Assembly (NCBI GenBank): GCA_013204025.1
Contig: JABMOW010000149.1
Coordinates: 1 to 38,581 of the forward strand
Length of the DNA stretch: 38,581 nt
Source: Fidelibacterota bacterium
Lineage (GTDB): Bacteria > Fidelibacterota > Marinisomatia > SCGC-AAA003-L08 > JACNLC01
Reading direction: 5' to 3'
Part shown: positions 16,840 to 26,046 of the stretch, in pieces
How positions within the stretch are numbered: the first letter of the stretch is position 1
How the letters are laid out: the number at the start of each line of letters is the position of its first letter
The notes under the pieces: generated by a model
Databases searched by the model: none
Seen by the model: only the letters and a program-made list of their open reading frames with translations
Told to the model about the DNA's origin: nothing
Position numbers and translations under genes: made by a program

Positions 16840-19800
16840 TCAACCCGATAGAATCCAGCCAAGGAGAATGACAATATCCAGCACATCGAAAGGTACGATA
16901 AAATTAAAGTCACATCCACAAGCGCCATCTTCAACTGTCCCCAGTATACATGCCACTGCTTGCACCACATCGAGGACATTCACCAGTCCATCTCCGTTCA
17001 AATCACCAGTTGAGCAATCACTTTGGAAGAACCAATCCAGTGATTTTTTAGTGATACCGGACTCTGATGCACCCCACCAAACATACGTTGGTGATGAGTT
17101 TAGAGATAGTGGATCAAAACCACAGAAGACAGTTCGATTGCCATTTGACCACGGTTTGTAAACACCAATCACATGACCGGATACATTATCAAACATAATT
17201 GGGATCGCTTCTTCCGTAGGTTCAATACCATCTAAATAGTTGGTGGTTTCGATTTCATAACTGGGATCATACATCAGCACACTATTATCACCCAGCGCTA
17301 TTACACCATCATGCAGATCGCCTGAAATGAAGTCACCATCAATGGCAGTTAATTCAGAAACACCACCAGCAGCAATATCGTTGTAACTATGGGAAACACC
17401 CATATCATTGAAGAATGAACCAGGGGCAAAGTCCTCATCTGTCCAGGTGCTGTTCATCAGTCCAAAGGTTTCATCACCTGCAAGAAAATAGCCCTTGCCA
17501 CCTTCGTTCAACCAAGCATGAATGATATCGTAATGATCTGTGAAGTCACTCCAGGTGTCGGTCGAGGTGATCTCGAAAACAATATTATACAATTCTAAAA
17601 GATCGGCAGTCACACCACTGGTCCAGAAGTCAGGCCACATCCACAAATCACCAGTATTAAATGCATCGTAGAAATAGTAAGCTCCGGGAAAATTATTGTC
17701 TTCCATTTCATTATTTAATACAAACAAAACATCGCTGGAAGGGGCATAAACGAAATAGGTTTGGATCGGAGTGAAATAAGAACCGTCAACATCTGTTGTT
17801 GCCACCCGATATTGTACATGATCACCAGATATTTGTGCCGGGATAATCCCAGAATATACGCCCACCTGAACTTCGATCATCTCAACTGAGAACCAATCAA
17901 GATCATCTACTGAGTATTCCAGAGTTGCGGTAAACGGATCCCCTTGGGCATCTGAAATTTCAGCCTGAACTTCCTGACCGGTATCATTGAAAACATACTC
18001 ATTAGGACCGCTGATAATCTCCGCATGAGGCGGACTATCGATTTCAAACCAATCCAGAAAGTAGGTCACGAAATCATAAAATTCCTGTGTGTAATAATAT
18101 GAACCATCCTCAGTTGTATCTACCGAAGCATCTGCCATGAAACTGAAAAGCGCAGTTTTGTTCATTCCGTTGTCTTGTCGTACTCCCATAATTTCACCTG
18201 TGTTCATCCCCTGATAAACCGATTCGGCTGTACCAGGTGTGAGAAAATCCCCCCAGTTGGCTGTTGTGTAAATGCTATGATGAAGTTCTATATCCGTCAG
18301 ATTCGGCAATAATGAGACGAGCATAGTGTCGCCATCGCCACCGTTACTCTGCTCGTTATCAATATCAGGATCGCTGATTGCGCCTGTAATCCCAAACCAA
18401 TCATAAGCAGGATCACCGGGACCAAATGAGAGTTCCACGGGGTACGAATACAGACCATGTCCATAAAACCAATCTTGATCAATGAGCATTAGGTTACCAC
18501 CATTGGATATAAACTCACCATATCCGGGATCCAATTCTGATCCCAATACCGGAAGTGTGGAATTACCCCAGCCATATACAATAATGTTTGACCACCCATG
18601 ATTGATCACAGATGCATCAATACCGTGGTTTTGGTTTGTGTTCCAATACTCATAAACGTATCCGTTTTGTTGGGCTACTTGTTCATACCCACCCAAATAG
18701 TATTCACTTGCTCCATCGTCAATTAATAGCAAATCCGCGTCAGGATTTACGGGTGCTTTAATTGTAAAGTATCGTGGATAGGTTTGACCTATCATACCGT
18801 TTTCGTTAATAGAAAGGTAATAGGAAATTTCACCGTTCGGATATCCGGTATAATCAATTTCAAATTGATAGACACCATTTCCAAATTCATCTACATCAAT
18901 AGGAATTGCGTCCATTATGTTTTGTGTATTTAATAATATTCCATCCAGATAATAATGTAGAATTATATCGTCATCTTCTGTGATTCCATTATCGCCAGTA
19001 CACATAGAGTCGAAACAACCAAAATTCACTGGACGTATATCTGAAGTGGCATAGGTATTTGATAAATTTCCATAGTTCCAACAATCAGGTGCTTCATCCC
19101 AACAAGTCGGCGTAACCCGAACCAACATCATAAGTTCAATTATTTGGTTGTACGGTCCCCAAAGTCCTGGATCATCAGCGTTCCACGGACCGCCGAACCA
19201 CGTGAAGGTTTCGGTCCGACCTGTAACTTCATTATTCATAGCCAGCGGTTGCGGTGTATCTCCGTGTTTGACCAAACCGATTACGAATTGTGAGACCTGG
19301 TTATCTTCATAACCTACCTGAAAAGAACCTCCGATATCCAATTGTGCACCTTCGCTCCAATCAGAAATATATTCTGAAATATAATTTTCTGTTGGTGTTG
19401 TTCTGATTGTTCCGATAGGAGATAAATTCGTAGAACCTCCAGGAATATCGTAACAATCTCCATTAGGGCTGATCTCACTGGCTGAACCATAATCCGCACC
19501 AAATGCGGTGACCGTACCTGCTGAGAACCATTGCATATACACCTCTTGAACGATACACGGAAAACTGGGTTGAAATACCACTGCGAATGTATCATTTTCA
19601 CCACCACTACTGAGATAGTAGTATGAATCCGCTTCGTTCATATAAGAAAGATCCCAACAATCAATATTGCCATCCGGGCAGTCTCTGTCTCGTAAATCAT
19701 GATCCTGGGGTGTGTTCGGAGGATGGATTCTCACCAGTCCGTTGTCTCTCTCGGTAGGTTGTTTGGTATTTATTGGCGGTATATTGGTTTGGTTCATCGG

Positions 19801-19929
19801 TTGAATCCCCACTGGTGACAGCCATTCTGAGCGAGCGTGTTTTGCAGGAGGTACAGTGTTATTTGGCTTTTTGGGATTAACAGAAAATATCAGCGATAAC
19901 AACAGAATGATAAATAAATATTTTCTCAT
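16840..19929 (-). CDS. Secreted dockerin-repeat protein, paralogue 3
   Basis: 1029 residues, the first gene of the tandem operon, with Shine-Dalgarno GGAG six bases before the ATG. The signal peptide MRKYLFIILLLSLIFS differs from those of paralogues 1 and 2, but the following segment (SEWLSPVGIQPMNQTN, RDCPDG, MNEADSYYYLSSGGEND) matches paralogue 2. The middle beta module (LSNTYATSDIRPVNFGCF to TYPRYFTIKAP) is the most divergent part. The C-terminus matches paralogue 1 at DNA level; its dockerin loops are DLNGDGLVNVLD and the degenerate DFNFIVPFDVLD. The two Rossmann-like segments and the Ig-like segment are as in the others. It is probably exported or surface-displayed; no scaffoldin is seen nearby. 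Confidence 0.9.
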   Translation of the reverse strand: MRKYLFIILLLSLIFSVNPKKPNNTVPPAKHARSEWLSPVGIQPMNQTNIPPINTKQPTERDNGLVRIHPPNTPQDHDLRDRDCPDGNIDCWDLSYMNEADSYYYLSSGGENDTFAVVFQPSFPCIVQEVYMQWFSAGTVTAFGADYGSASEISPNGDCYDIPGGSTNLSPIGTIRTTPTENYISEYISDWSEGAQLDIGGSFQVGYEDNQVSQFVIGLVKHGDTPQPLAMNNEVTGRTETFTWFGGPWNADDPGLWGPYNQIIELMMLVRVTPTCWDEAPDCWNYGNLSNTYATSDIRPVNFGCFDSMCTGDNGITEDDDIILHYYLDGILLNTQNIMDAIPIDVDEFGNGVYQFEIDYTGYPNGEISYYLSINENGMIGQTYPRYFTIKAPVNPDADLLLIDDGASEYYLGGYEQVAQQNGYVYEYWNTNQNHGIDASVINHGWSNIIVYGWGNSTLPVLGSELDPGYGEFISNGGNLMLIDQDWFYGHGLYSYPVELSFGPGDPAYDWFGITGAISDPDIDNEQSNGGDGDTMLVSLLPNLTDIELHHSIYTTANWGDFLTPGTAESVYQGMNTGEIMGVRQDNGMNKTALFSFMADASVDTTEDGSYYYTQEFYDFVTYFLDWFEIDSPPHAEIISGPNEYVFNDTGQEVQAEISDAQGDPFTATLEYSVDDLDWFSVEMIEVQVGVYSGIIPAQISGDHVQYRVATTDVDGSYFTPIQTYFVYAPSSDVLFVLNNEMEDNNFPGAYYFYDAFNTGDLWMWPDFWTSGVTADLLELYNIVFEITSTDTWSDFTDHYDIIHAWLNEGGKGYFLAGDETFGLMNSTWTDEDFAPGSFFNDMGVSHSYNDIAAGGVSELTAIDGDFISGDLHDGVIALGDNSVLMYDPSYEIETTNYLDGIEPTEEAIPIMFDNVSGHVIGVYKPWSNGNRTVFCGFDPLSLNSSPTYVWWGASESGITKKSLDWFFQSDCSTGDLNGDGLVNVLDVVQAVACILGTVEDGACGCDFNFIVPFDVLDIVILLGWILSG

Positions 19930-20257
19930 AACAACTCCAGAATAATAGATTGTTTATAGAAGCAGTCGATTAGCCGGGTTTCCCATCGTAATAGGAAACT
20001 GTTGCCAACCATACTTGCAGTGATAGGGTCTAAAGTCGGTGTATCAGTAAGGACGCAGTAATATATGGGGGATGGATTGTCCATAAAAGAAAAGAATGTA
20101 GATATTTTCATAATTTCTTCCGATACTGCTATTGTAGTTTACAATAAAATATAGGTTTGAGTTACAAATTTCTCATGTCGTTTCATTGGTTTTCATTTTA
20201 GTAATTTTCCACCTCTGGTGGTAGCACAATCAATTTCATTTTCAGAAAGGAAAAATC
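19930..20257. other. Divergent promoter region
   Basis: About 328 bases separate the minus-strand dockerin operon from the plus-strand gene at 20258. The region should carry both promoters, but I see no confident -35/-10 pair. A 61-codon minus-strand ORF (20111 to 19926) overlaps the dockerin-gene ATG by an ATGA and has a GGAAG motif before its start. Its translation resembles no known protein and has no signal peptide, so it is not called a gene here. Confidence 0.4.
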
Positions 20258-21181
20258 ATGGCTCAACAATCACGCAAAAAGATAATCGCAGGTGTGTTCC
20301 TGTTGGCATCGGTTTTATTCGCTCGCGACAAAATCGCTGTACTTCCGCTTCATGCCATCGGAATGGATAAATACTCTGTTCAAACGGCTGAGAATATTCT
20401 GTTACAGGAAATCAGTATCCTCACCAAGAATCAGGTTATTTCCAAAATGGATATTCAGAATGCCCTCAGCGGTGAGGCTTGCACAGATATCGGATGTGCT
20501 GTCACCACAGGAAATCAAGTCGGTGCAGATCAGGTGGTTCTGTGTTCCATGAGCGCATTAGGTGACAAGATCGTCATTCAGTACATGTTGGTGGACGTTG
20601 CCAAACAGCAAACCATTATTGGCGATAATGTCACAGCAGAATCGGTGGAAGCGCTGGATACCATCATGAAACGAATTGCCGCCAGCGTGGTGAATAGACA
20701 AACCATGTCCGGATCTGCCAAAGTGGGTACCATCATTGATAATGAAGAAGCGCAGAATTACCGTCGTCGAGAAGCCCGCGGTTATAATGGATTGTCTTTC
20801 GGATACCTGTATCCACAAAATGGATATGAGAAAAAGGATCGGTCTCTGACTCTGGAATACTGGAAGGGATGGGATATGGATGATTATTTTGTGGGGATGC
20901 GGTTAGCTACGCGGGAAGGGATTGCTGGCACAATTTTTATCGAATACCTGACGACACAAGAAGATTTTTGTCCGTATTTTGGCGGTGGTCTGGGTTTTCA
21001 TTGGGTAGCTCACCCGGTGAATGATGAAGGACGGAATGATGGATTTGAATTGTTGCTCAGTTCCGGTGTCCGGGCATTTCGAACCTATAACTTTCAGGTC
21101 CTCATGAACCTGGATTACACCAAGACCTTTAACGATTACAATGACGAAGGAATTATATTTACCATTGGGCTGCTTTGGTAA
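20258..21181 (+). CDS. Secreted CsgG/TolB-N-like protein with C-terminal barrel-like domain
   Basis: 307 residues with an AAAGGA Shine-Dalgarno and a signal peptide (KKIIAGVFLLASVLFA). Residues about 24-160 look like the alpha/beta domain of TolB-N/CsgG/FlgO-like proteins: KIAVLPLHAIGMD, a helix with LLQEISILTKNQVISKMDIQNAL, then GADQVVLCSMSALGDKIVIQYMLVDV. A C-x4-C pair (CTDIGC) lies in between. Residues about 175-307 are rich in alternating aromatic strands (LSFGYLYP, FCPYFGGGLGFHWV) and end IIFTIGLLW, typical of a small outer-membrane barrel. It precedes menB by 34 bases and could share the men transcript, although a role in quinone synthesis is unlikely. Exact function unknown. Confidence 0.8.
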   Translation: MAQQSRKKIIAGVFLLASVLFARDKIAVLPLHAIGMDKYSVQTAENILLQEISILTKNQVISKMDIQNALSGEACTDIGCAVTTGNQVGADQVVLCSMSALGDKIVIQYMLVDVAKQQTIIGDNVTAESVEALDTIMKRIAASVVNRQTMSGSAKVGTIIDNEEAQNYRRREARGYNGLSFGYLYPQNGYEKKDRSLTLEYWKGWDMDDYFVGMRLATREGIAGTIFIEYLTTQEDFCPYFGGGLGFHWVAHPVNDEGRNDGFELLLSSGVRAFRTYNFQVLMNLDYTKTFNDYNDEGIIFTIGLLW

Positions 21182-21215
21182 TCAAATCCTCTAAACTTTT
21201 ACTTTTGGAGAATGA

Positions 21216-22046
21216 ATGAAATACGGCTGGGAATCCATCACCGAATTCACAGATATCAAATTTGAACGGGGAACCGGAGATGCATCCGGGATTGCTAAAA
21301 TCACTATCAACCGCCCGGAAGTCAGAAATGCCTTTCGACCTAAAACGGTAACGGAACTCAAAGCCGCTTTCGACGCCGTCAGGGATGATGCCGAAGTTGG
21401 GGTGGTCGTCCTTACGGGAGAAGGTCCAGATGCGTTTTGCTCCGGCGGAGATCAGAAAATTCGCGGAGATGCTGGATATGTGGGAGACGACGGTGTCCCT
21501 CGCTTGAATATTCTGGATGTGCAGAAACAAATCCGATTTTTACCCAAACCCGTTATTGCTATGGTGGCGGGATATGCCGTGGGTGGCGGACATGTCCTTC
21601 ACATGATGTGCGACCTCACCATTGCTGCCGAAAATGCGCAATTCGGTCAGACGGGTCCCAAAGTGGGATCCTTCGATGGTGGTTGGGGCTCATCATACAT
21701 GGCACGAATCATCGGACAGAAACGGGCTCGTGAAATGTGGTATCTCTGCCGATTCATCGATGCTAAAACCGCTCTGGATTGGGGATTGGTAAATGCGGTT
21801 GTCCCACTGGAAGATCTGGAAACGGAGACCGTTCAATGGTGTAGTGAAATACTCGAAAAATCACCCATGGCTATCCGATTACTCAAAGCATCGCTGAATG
21901 CCGATTGCGATGGTCAGGCGGGACTCCAACAACTCGCCGGAGATGCAACACTCCTCTTTTATATGACAGAAGAAGCCCAGGAAGGCAGAGATGCATTTAA
22001 AGAAAAACGGAAACCTGATTTTAAAAAGTTCAAGCGATTACCGTGA
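21216..22046 (+). CDS. menB: 1,4-dihydroxy-2-naphthoyl-CoA synthase
   Basis: The 276-residue crotonase-fold enzyme closes the second ring of the naphthoquinone by converting o-succinylbenzoyl-CoA to 1,4-dihydroxy-2-naphthoyl-CoA. It has [18 protein letters not shown], the oxyanion-hole segment [30 protein letters not shown] and the MenB signature [21 protein letters not shown], ending in [17 protein letters not shown]. This is full length with all family motifs. The start at 21216 has GGAG five bases upstream; an overlapping ATG at 21212 is out of frame. First men gene in the cluster. Confidence 0.96.
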   Translation: MKYGWESITEFTDIKFERGTGDASGIAKITINRPEVRNAFRPKTVTELKAAFDAVRDDAEVGVVVLTGEGPDAFCSGGDQKIRGDAGYVGDDGVPRLNILDVQKQIRFLPKPVIAMVAGYAVGGGHVLHMMCDLTIAAENAQFGQTGPKVGSFDGGWGSSYMARIIGQKRAREMWYLCRFIDAKTALDWGLVNAVVPLEDLETETVQWCSEILEKSPMAIRLLKASLNADCDGQAGLQQLAGDATLLFYMTEEAQEGRDAFKEKRKPDFKKFKRLP

Positions 22047-22118
22047 AAACTTAACCACGGAATGGATAGTTTAACATGTCATTCAGGTTGGGAATGTTCT
22101 GGGTGAAAAATTAATATT

Positions 22119-22406
22119 ATGAAAATTGAAAAGCTCGAAGATATCAAAGTTTGGGAAAGAGCAAGGACTATGGTTGGTGTTATTTATAAGGAGACATATA
22201 ACCGTGAATTCCAAAAAGATTTTGCTAATTTTTTGAACTATTCTCGTGGGTCAGCGATGGAAGTTCAATCTCACCAATATGTAGAATTAGATCTCAAATA
22301 TATCGATACTGATACTTTTACTAAAATCTGTCTGGAATACAATGAAATATCAAGAATGATAACTTCATTTCAGAACTATTTAAGAAATCCAAAATCTAAT
22401 GTATAA
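22119..22406 (+). CDS. Shortened 23S-IVS-type four-helix bundle protein
   Basis: 95 residues of the 'four helix bundle protein' family named for ORFs in 23S rRNA intervening sequences. The start KIEKLEDIKVWERARTMVGVIYKET is the family's first helix, and FLNYSRGSAMEVQSHQYV with EISRMITSFQNYL are its last two. After QKDF the usual segment of about 29 residues (the second helix and the conserved SNIAEG motif) is missing, and the protein continues directly with the third helix. An in-frame deletion is the simplest reading. It is inserted between menB and menA with no rRNA nearby. The Shine-Dalgarno is weak. It may be a decaying gene. Confidence 0.75.
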   Translation: MKIEKLEDIKVWERARTMVGVIYKETYNREFQKDFANFLNYSRGSAMEVQSHQYVELDLKYIDTDTFTKICLEYNEISRMITSFQNYLRNPKSNV

Positions 22407-22439
22407 GCCATTTTTTTGGATTGTTCATCGCTATAAAAT

Positions 22440-23339
22440 TTGAACTCTCAAACTAATAAACTCGGTAAACCTATTTCATCCTGGTTAATTGCAAGCAGAC
22501 CGAAAACCCTGCCGGCAGCACTTGCCCCCGTGTTGACAGGTTCTGCTTTGGCATTTCATCAAAACCAATTTGATGCTGCCATCTTCATTATGATCTGTAT
22601 CGCTGCGTTATTCATCCAAATCGGGACCAACTTCTCCAACGACCTTCATGATTTTCTCAAAGGCACAGACACCGATGATAGATTGGGTCCGTTACGAGCG
22701 ACTCAGGCGGGACTACTCACACCGTCACAAATGAAGTCCGGGATAGTTACTGCATTCTTCATAGCCCTTTTGGCAGGATGTTACCTGGCATACGTGGGTG
22801 GCTGGATCATTGTTGTGATCGGACTTACATCATTCGCCGCAGGTCTTGCGTACACCGCAGGACCCTATCCTTTAGGATATCACGGTTGGGGTGATGTGTT
22901 CGTCTTTTTGTATTTCGGATTGATCGCCGTTGGTGGAACATTCTATCTTTACACCGGCACAGTCAATGGCGAAGTCATCCTGATCGGTGCAGCCATGGGC
23001 GGACTGTCAACTGCCATTCTCATAGTTAATAATCTCCGGGATGCAGGTACCGATATCCATACCGGCAAACGCACATTGGCGGTTCGATTGGGGGAAAATT
23101 TCGCTCGAGGGGAATACATCCTGTGCGTCACATTCCCATTTGTTGTATCCGGACTTCTGTATTCCAGATGGGATTACCCTCTCGGTGTTTTCCTCACTTG
23201 GTTTTCGCTTCCATTGGCAATAAACCTCATTGTATCGGTGTTCCGGGACACAGGAACCGATCTGAATATCACATTAGGAAAGACTGCTCGGTTTCTGATG
23301 ATCTACTCAATTTTACTGGTGCTAGGATTGATTCTGTGA
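22440..23339 (+). CDS. menA: 1,4-dihydroxy-2-naphthoate polyprenyltransferase
   Basis: The 299-residue UbiA-superfamily membrane enzyme attaches the prenyl chain to dihydroxynaphthoate. It has SRPKTLPAALAPVLTGSALA at the start, the first Asp-rich motif NDLHDFLKGTDTDDR and the second motif NNLRDAGTDIHTGKRTLAVRLG, with about eight membrane helices. A stop codon two codons upstream leaves TTG at 22440 as the likely start, with no in-frame ATG near the N-terminus. Its stop overlaps the menC GTG (GTGA), so the two are translationally coupled. Confidence 0.94.
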   Translation: MNSQTNKLGKPISSWLIASRPKTLPAALAPVLTGSALAFHQNQFDAAIFIMICIAALFIQIGTNFSNDLHDFLKGTDTDDRLGPLRATQAGLLTPSQMKSGIVTAFFIALLAGCYLAYVGGWIIVVIGLTSFAAGLAYTAGPYPLGYHGWGDVFVFLYFGLIAVGGTFYLYTGTVNGEVILIGAAMGGLSTAILIVNNLRDAGTDIHTGKRTLAVRLGENFARGEYILCVTFPFVVSGLLYSRWDYPLGVFLTWFSLPLAINLIVSVFRDTGTDLNITLGKTARFLMIYSILLVLGLIL

Positions 23340-24391
23340 TCATACGTTCACTGAACATCTTCCCTTATTCGATCCCGTTTACCACACCGTTGAAAACTAC
23401 TTCCAGAACGTATAATCAACGATCCGGATTTATCATTCGGCTTCAGACAGATGACGATACCGGATACGGAGAAGCGGCTCCTCTCCCCGGAATAAGTCTC
23501 GAATCCATCGATGATTGTAGAAATTGTTTGAATGAGTTTTCCAAAGAAGTAGATCAAAATACCACTACCAATAGTTGTGACAAGTGGTTGAGCTTTGTGA
23601 AATCCATTTGCCAAAAGTCTCCTGCTGCGCAATTTGGACTCGAGACTGCGATTCTGGATGCGGCGTCCCAACAAGCAGGTCTGTCCCTTGCCTCATATCT
23701 ATCCGTTAACCATGCGACAACCGTCCCTGTGAATGGACTTTTCCATGAAGGCTATTCGCCCATGCAGGGTGTGACCGTCACTAAAATCAAAGTTCATCAC
23801 AAGGATTTCTCACAAACCATTCGATTGGTAGAACAATTATCCCATCAATTGGGTGCAGATCACAAATTTCGTCTAGACGTAAATGGTGGTTGGAATTTAT
23901 CGGAGGCTATCCAAAATTGCAATCAACTTGAAAGTTTGCCTATCGATTATATCGAACAGCCATTGCCTCCTGATCATTTAAATGAATTGGCTGAATTGAG
24001 AAAGCGGACAAATATTCCTATCGCAGTGGATGAATCCCTTACCTCATTTGAATCGGCGCAAAGGATCGTAGAACAGAAAGCAGCGGATGTCTTCGTGATC
24101 AAACCCATGATCTCCGGTGGATTTTCGGAGGTAAACGACATTGTTTTGCTGGCAGAAAAGCATCATATCCGGTGCGTACTCACCTCATCGCTGGAAACGG
24201 CAGTGGGGAGATTAGCAACCCTTCATCTGGCTGCCGCTCATCAAATTACTGAACCCTGTGGATTGGATACCGGATATCTGTTGTCCCGGAATGTGACGAA
24301 ATTTCCACAGATTATGCGTGGGAAAGTTACGGTTCCCGATGCACCTGGATTGGGAATTGCCCATATTACTTTACCTGGTACCGCAGAATGA
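23336..24391 (+). CDS. menC: o-Succinylbenzoate synthase
   Basis: About 351 residues of the enolase superfamily; dehydrates SHCHC to o-succinylbenzoate. The reading frame is open far upstream, but the GTG at 23336-23338 overlapping the menA stop fits the family N-terminus (IRSLNIFPYSIPF). It has GYGEAAPLPGIS, the catalytic Lys pair in VTKIKVHHKD, metal ligands Asp in RLDVNGGW, Glu in IEQPLP and Asp in IAVDESL, then the second catalytic Lys in FVIKPMISGG. All are present. It ends in an ATGA overlap with menE. Confidence 0.93.
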   Translation: MIIRSLNIFPYSIPFTTPLKTTSRTYNQRSGFIIRLQTDDDTGYGEAAPLPGISLESIDDCRNCLNEFSKEVDQNTTTNSCDKWLSFVKSICQKSPAAQFGLETAILDAASQQAGLSLASYLSVNHATTVPVNGLFHEGYSPMQGVTVTKIKVHHKDFSQTIRLVEQLSHQLGADHKFRLDVNGGWNLSEAIQNCNQLESLPIDYIEQPLPPDHLNELAELRKRTNIPIAVDESLTSFESAQRIVEQKAADVFVIKPMISGGFSEVNDIVLLAEKHHIRCVLTSSLETAVGRLATLHLAAAHQITEPCGLDTGYLLSRNVTKFPQIMRGKVTVPDAPGLGIAHITLPGTAE

Positions 24392-25854
24392 TCAGCGCAT
24401 TGCAACGATGGGTAACCGCTCACCCGGATGCACCATTTATCCGTACCCCCTACCGCACAATTACCGTTGAAGACTTTTATTATTCGGTTGTGAATCGGGC
24501 ACAATTTTTAACATCCACTGGATTCACTTCTGGTAGCAGACTGGCAGTGTATTCACCAAATCCGTTGGATACTGCTGAACTCTTTTTTGTATGCCAATCC
24601 GCCGGGTTAGCAGTCGTCCCTCTCCCCTATGGCGTACCTGCGCCGGAGCTGAAAAAGCTGCTGGAGATTGTAATTTCCGATGGAATATTCTGTCAGTTTC
24701 AGGATCGAGCATTGTTTGAAAAAACAAATGTTCAGATACTTTCATTGGAGGAACAATCCCCCGGACCCGCTTCATGTCAGACGCAGGATTTCCAATGTGC
24801 ATCTTCACCTGAGGACGTGTGCGTCATCCTACTCACATCCGGATCATCAGGAAAACCAAAGGCGGTAGAACTCTCGATCGATAATTTTATCGCAAGTTTT
24901 GATGGATGGAACAGCCTCCTTCATTTTACGAAATCAGATCACTACTTGAGTTGTCTACCCCTCAACCATGTGGGGGGATTATCCGTCGTCACCCGTGCGG
25001 TGTTGGGGGGATTCCCCATCACCCTCATGGCGAAATTTCAGAAGGATCAAGTGAGTGATTTTTTATCATCTGGAGATATAACTCTGGTATCATTGGTCCC
25101 TGCCATGCTCCACACATTGATCAATGGTAGGGATAAAAATCCGTTCCACCCAAACCTACGAGCCATTGTCATGGGTGGCAGCGCCATGCCGTCTGGTTTG
25201 GAGGATCAATGTCTGAAATTGAAACTGCCTATCGTGAAATCATATGGAATGACAGAAACCTGCTCCGGAGTCACGGGCTTTTATCTGAATGATTCCCCCG
25301 ATAAGCGAAGATCTTCTGGGAAGCCTTTCGCAGGTGTGAATATCATTGTTGACAATGATCAGATTATCATTCAAGGTAAGCAAATGATGAAGGGATATTT
25401 GAATCAAAGCGAGGCGAAAGGACAGTTCAAAACACAGGATCGCGGACACTTGGATGAAGACGGATATCTGTTTATCGAAGGCCGGTCAGATGATGTGATT
25501 ATTTCAGGGGGAGAAAATATCATGCTCTCGGAGATCGAATCAGTAGTAAACCAACACCCATGGATCACTGAATCTGTAGCGCTTGGATTGCCAGATGTTC
25601 GATGGAGAGAAAAGCTGGTTGTTGTATTTACAATGAATGAATCGGTAACTCATCCAGAAAATATTCAAAAGGATGAATTATCTAAAGAATTATCCCGCCA
25701 CTGCCGAAAGTATCTTCCAGGATATAAAATTCCAAAGCAGTTTATTCTGGTTAAATCCATCACAAAGACGGAGTTGGGTAAGGTCGATCGGGAAAGGCTA
25801 AAGGGAATATGTTTTGATGAGGATAATTTACCACTGGGTGGTACATTTTCATAA
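24388..25854 (+). CDS. menE: o-Succinylbenzoate-CoA ligase
   Basis: The 488-residue adenylate-forming (ANL) enzyme activates o-succinylbenzoate to its CoA thioester for MenB. It has the P-loop-like LLTSGSSGKPKAVELS, SCLPLNHVGGLS, SYGMTETCSG, the hinge region DRGHLDEDGYLFIEGRSDDVIISGGENIMLSEIE and the C-terminal catalytic lysine in KTELGKVDRERLKG. It is complete. Last gene of the men set here; it overlaps menC by four bases. menF, menD and menH are not in the window. Transcription converges with the cysteine-synthase-like gene; the 192 bases between them show no clear terminator. Confidence 0.94.
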   Translation: MISALQRWVTAHPDAPFIRTPYRTITVEDFYYSVVNRAQFLTSTGFTSGSRLAVYSPNPLDTAELFFVCQSAGLAVVPLPYGVPAPELKKLLEIVISDGIFCQFQDRALFEKTNVQILSLEEQSPGPASCQTQDFQCASSPEDVCVILLTSGSSGKPKAVELSIDNFIASFDGWNSLLHFTKSDHYLSCLPLNHVGGLSVVTRAVLGGFPITLMAKFQKDQVSDFLSSGDITLVSLVPAMLHTLINGRDKNPFHPNLRAIVMGGSAMPSGLEDQCLKLKLPIVKSYGMTETCSGVTGFYLNDSPDKRRSSGKPFAGVNIIVDNDQIIIQGKQMMKGYLNQSEAKGQFKTQDRGHLDEDGYLFIEGRSDDVIISGGENIMLSEIESVVNQHPWITESVALGLPDVRWREKLVVVFTMNESVTHPENIQKDELSKELSRHCRKYLPGYKIPKQFILVKSITKTELGKVDRERLKGICFDEDNLPLGGTFS

Positions 25855-26046
25855 TTTTCAACCTTGCGAGAATTATACGTTTGATGCTGGAATGTTACTC
25901 ATAATGAGACTTGGAAACAAATTCGTAATTGCATCAAATTTCTAATTCAGACCATTGATTAATATTAATATAAACAGATTTTCTGAAAAAACCGGCAGAA
26001 TTCCGCTCCTCGAAACTAACCGTTTCATTTCACCGGTATAACCTTT

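Noticed and set aside
10600-19900. Long repeated sequence across 9 kb, considered as a CRISPR or transposon array
   Set aside because: The repetition comes from three tandem paralogous genes of about 3.1 kb; there are no short regular repeats with spacers and no transposase.
19926-20111. 61-codon minus-strand ORF with GGAAG before its ATG and an ATGA overlap with the dockerin gene
   Set aside because: No recognisable protein features; the dockerin gene has its own Shine-Dalgarno. Kept only as a remark on the intergenic region.
23123-23335. Upstream extension of the menC frame by 71 codons
   Set aside because: It overlaps menA in another frame and lacks family similarity; the GTG at 23336 matches the MenC N-terminus.
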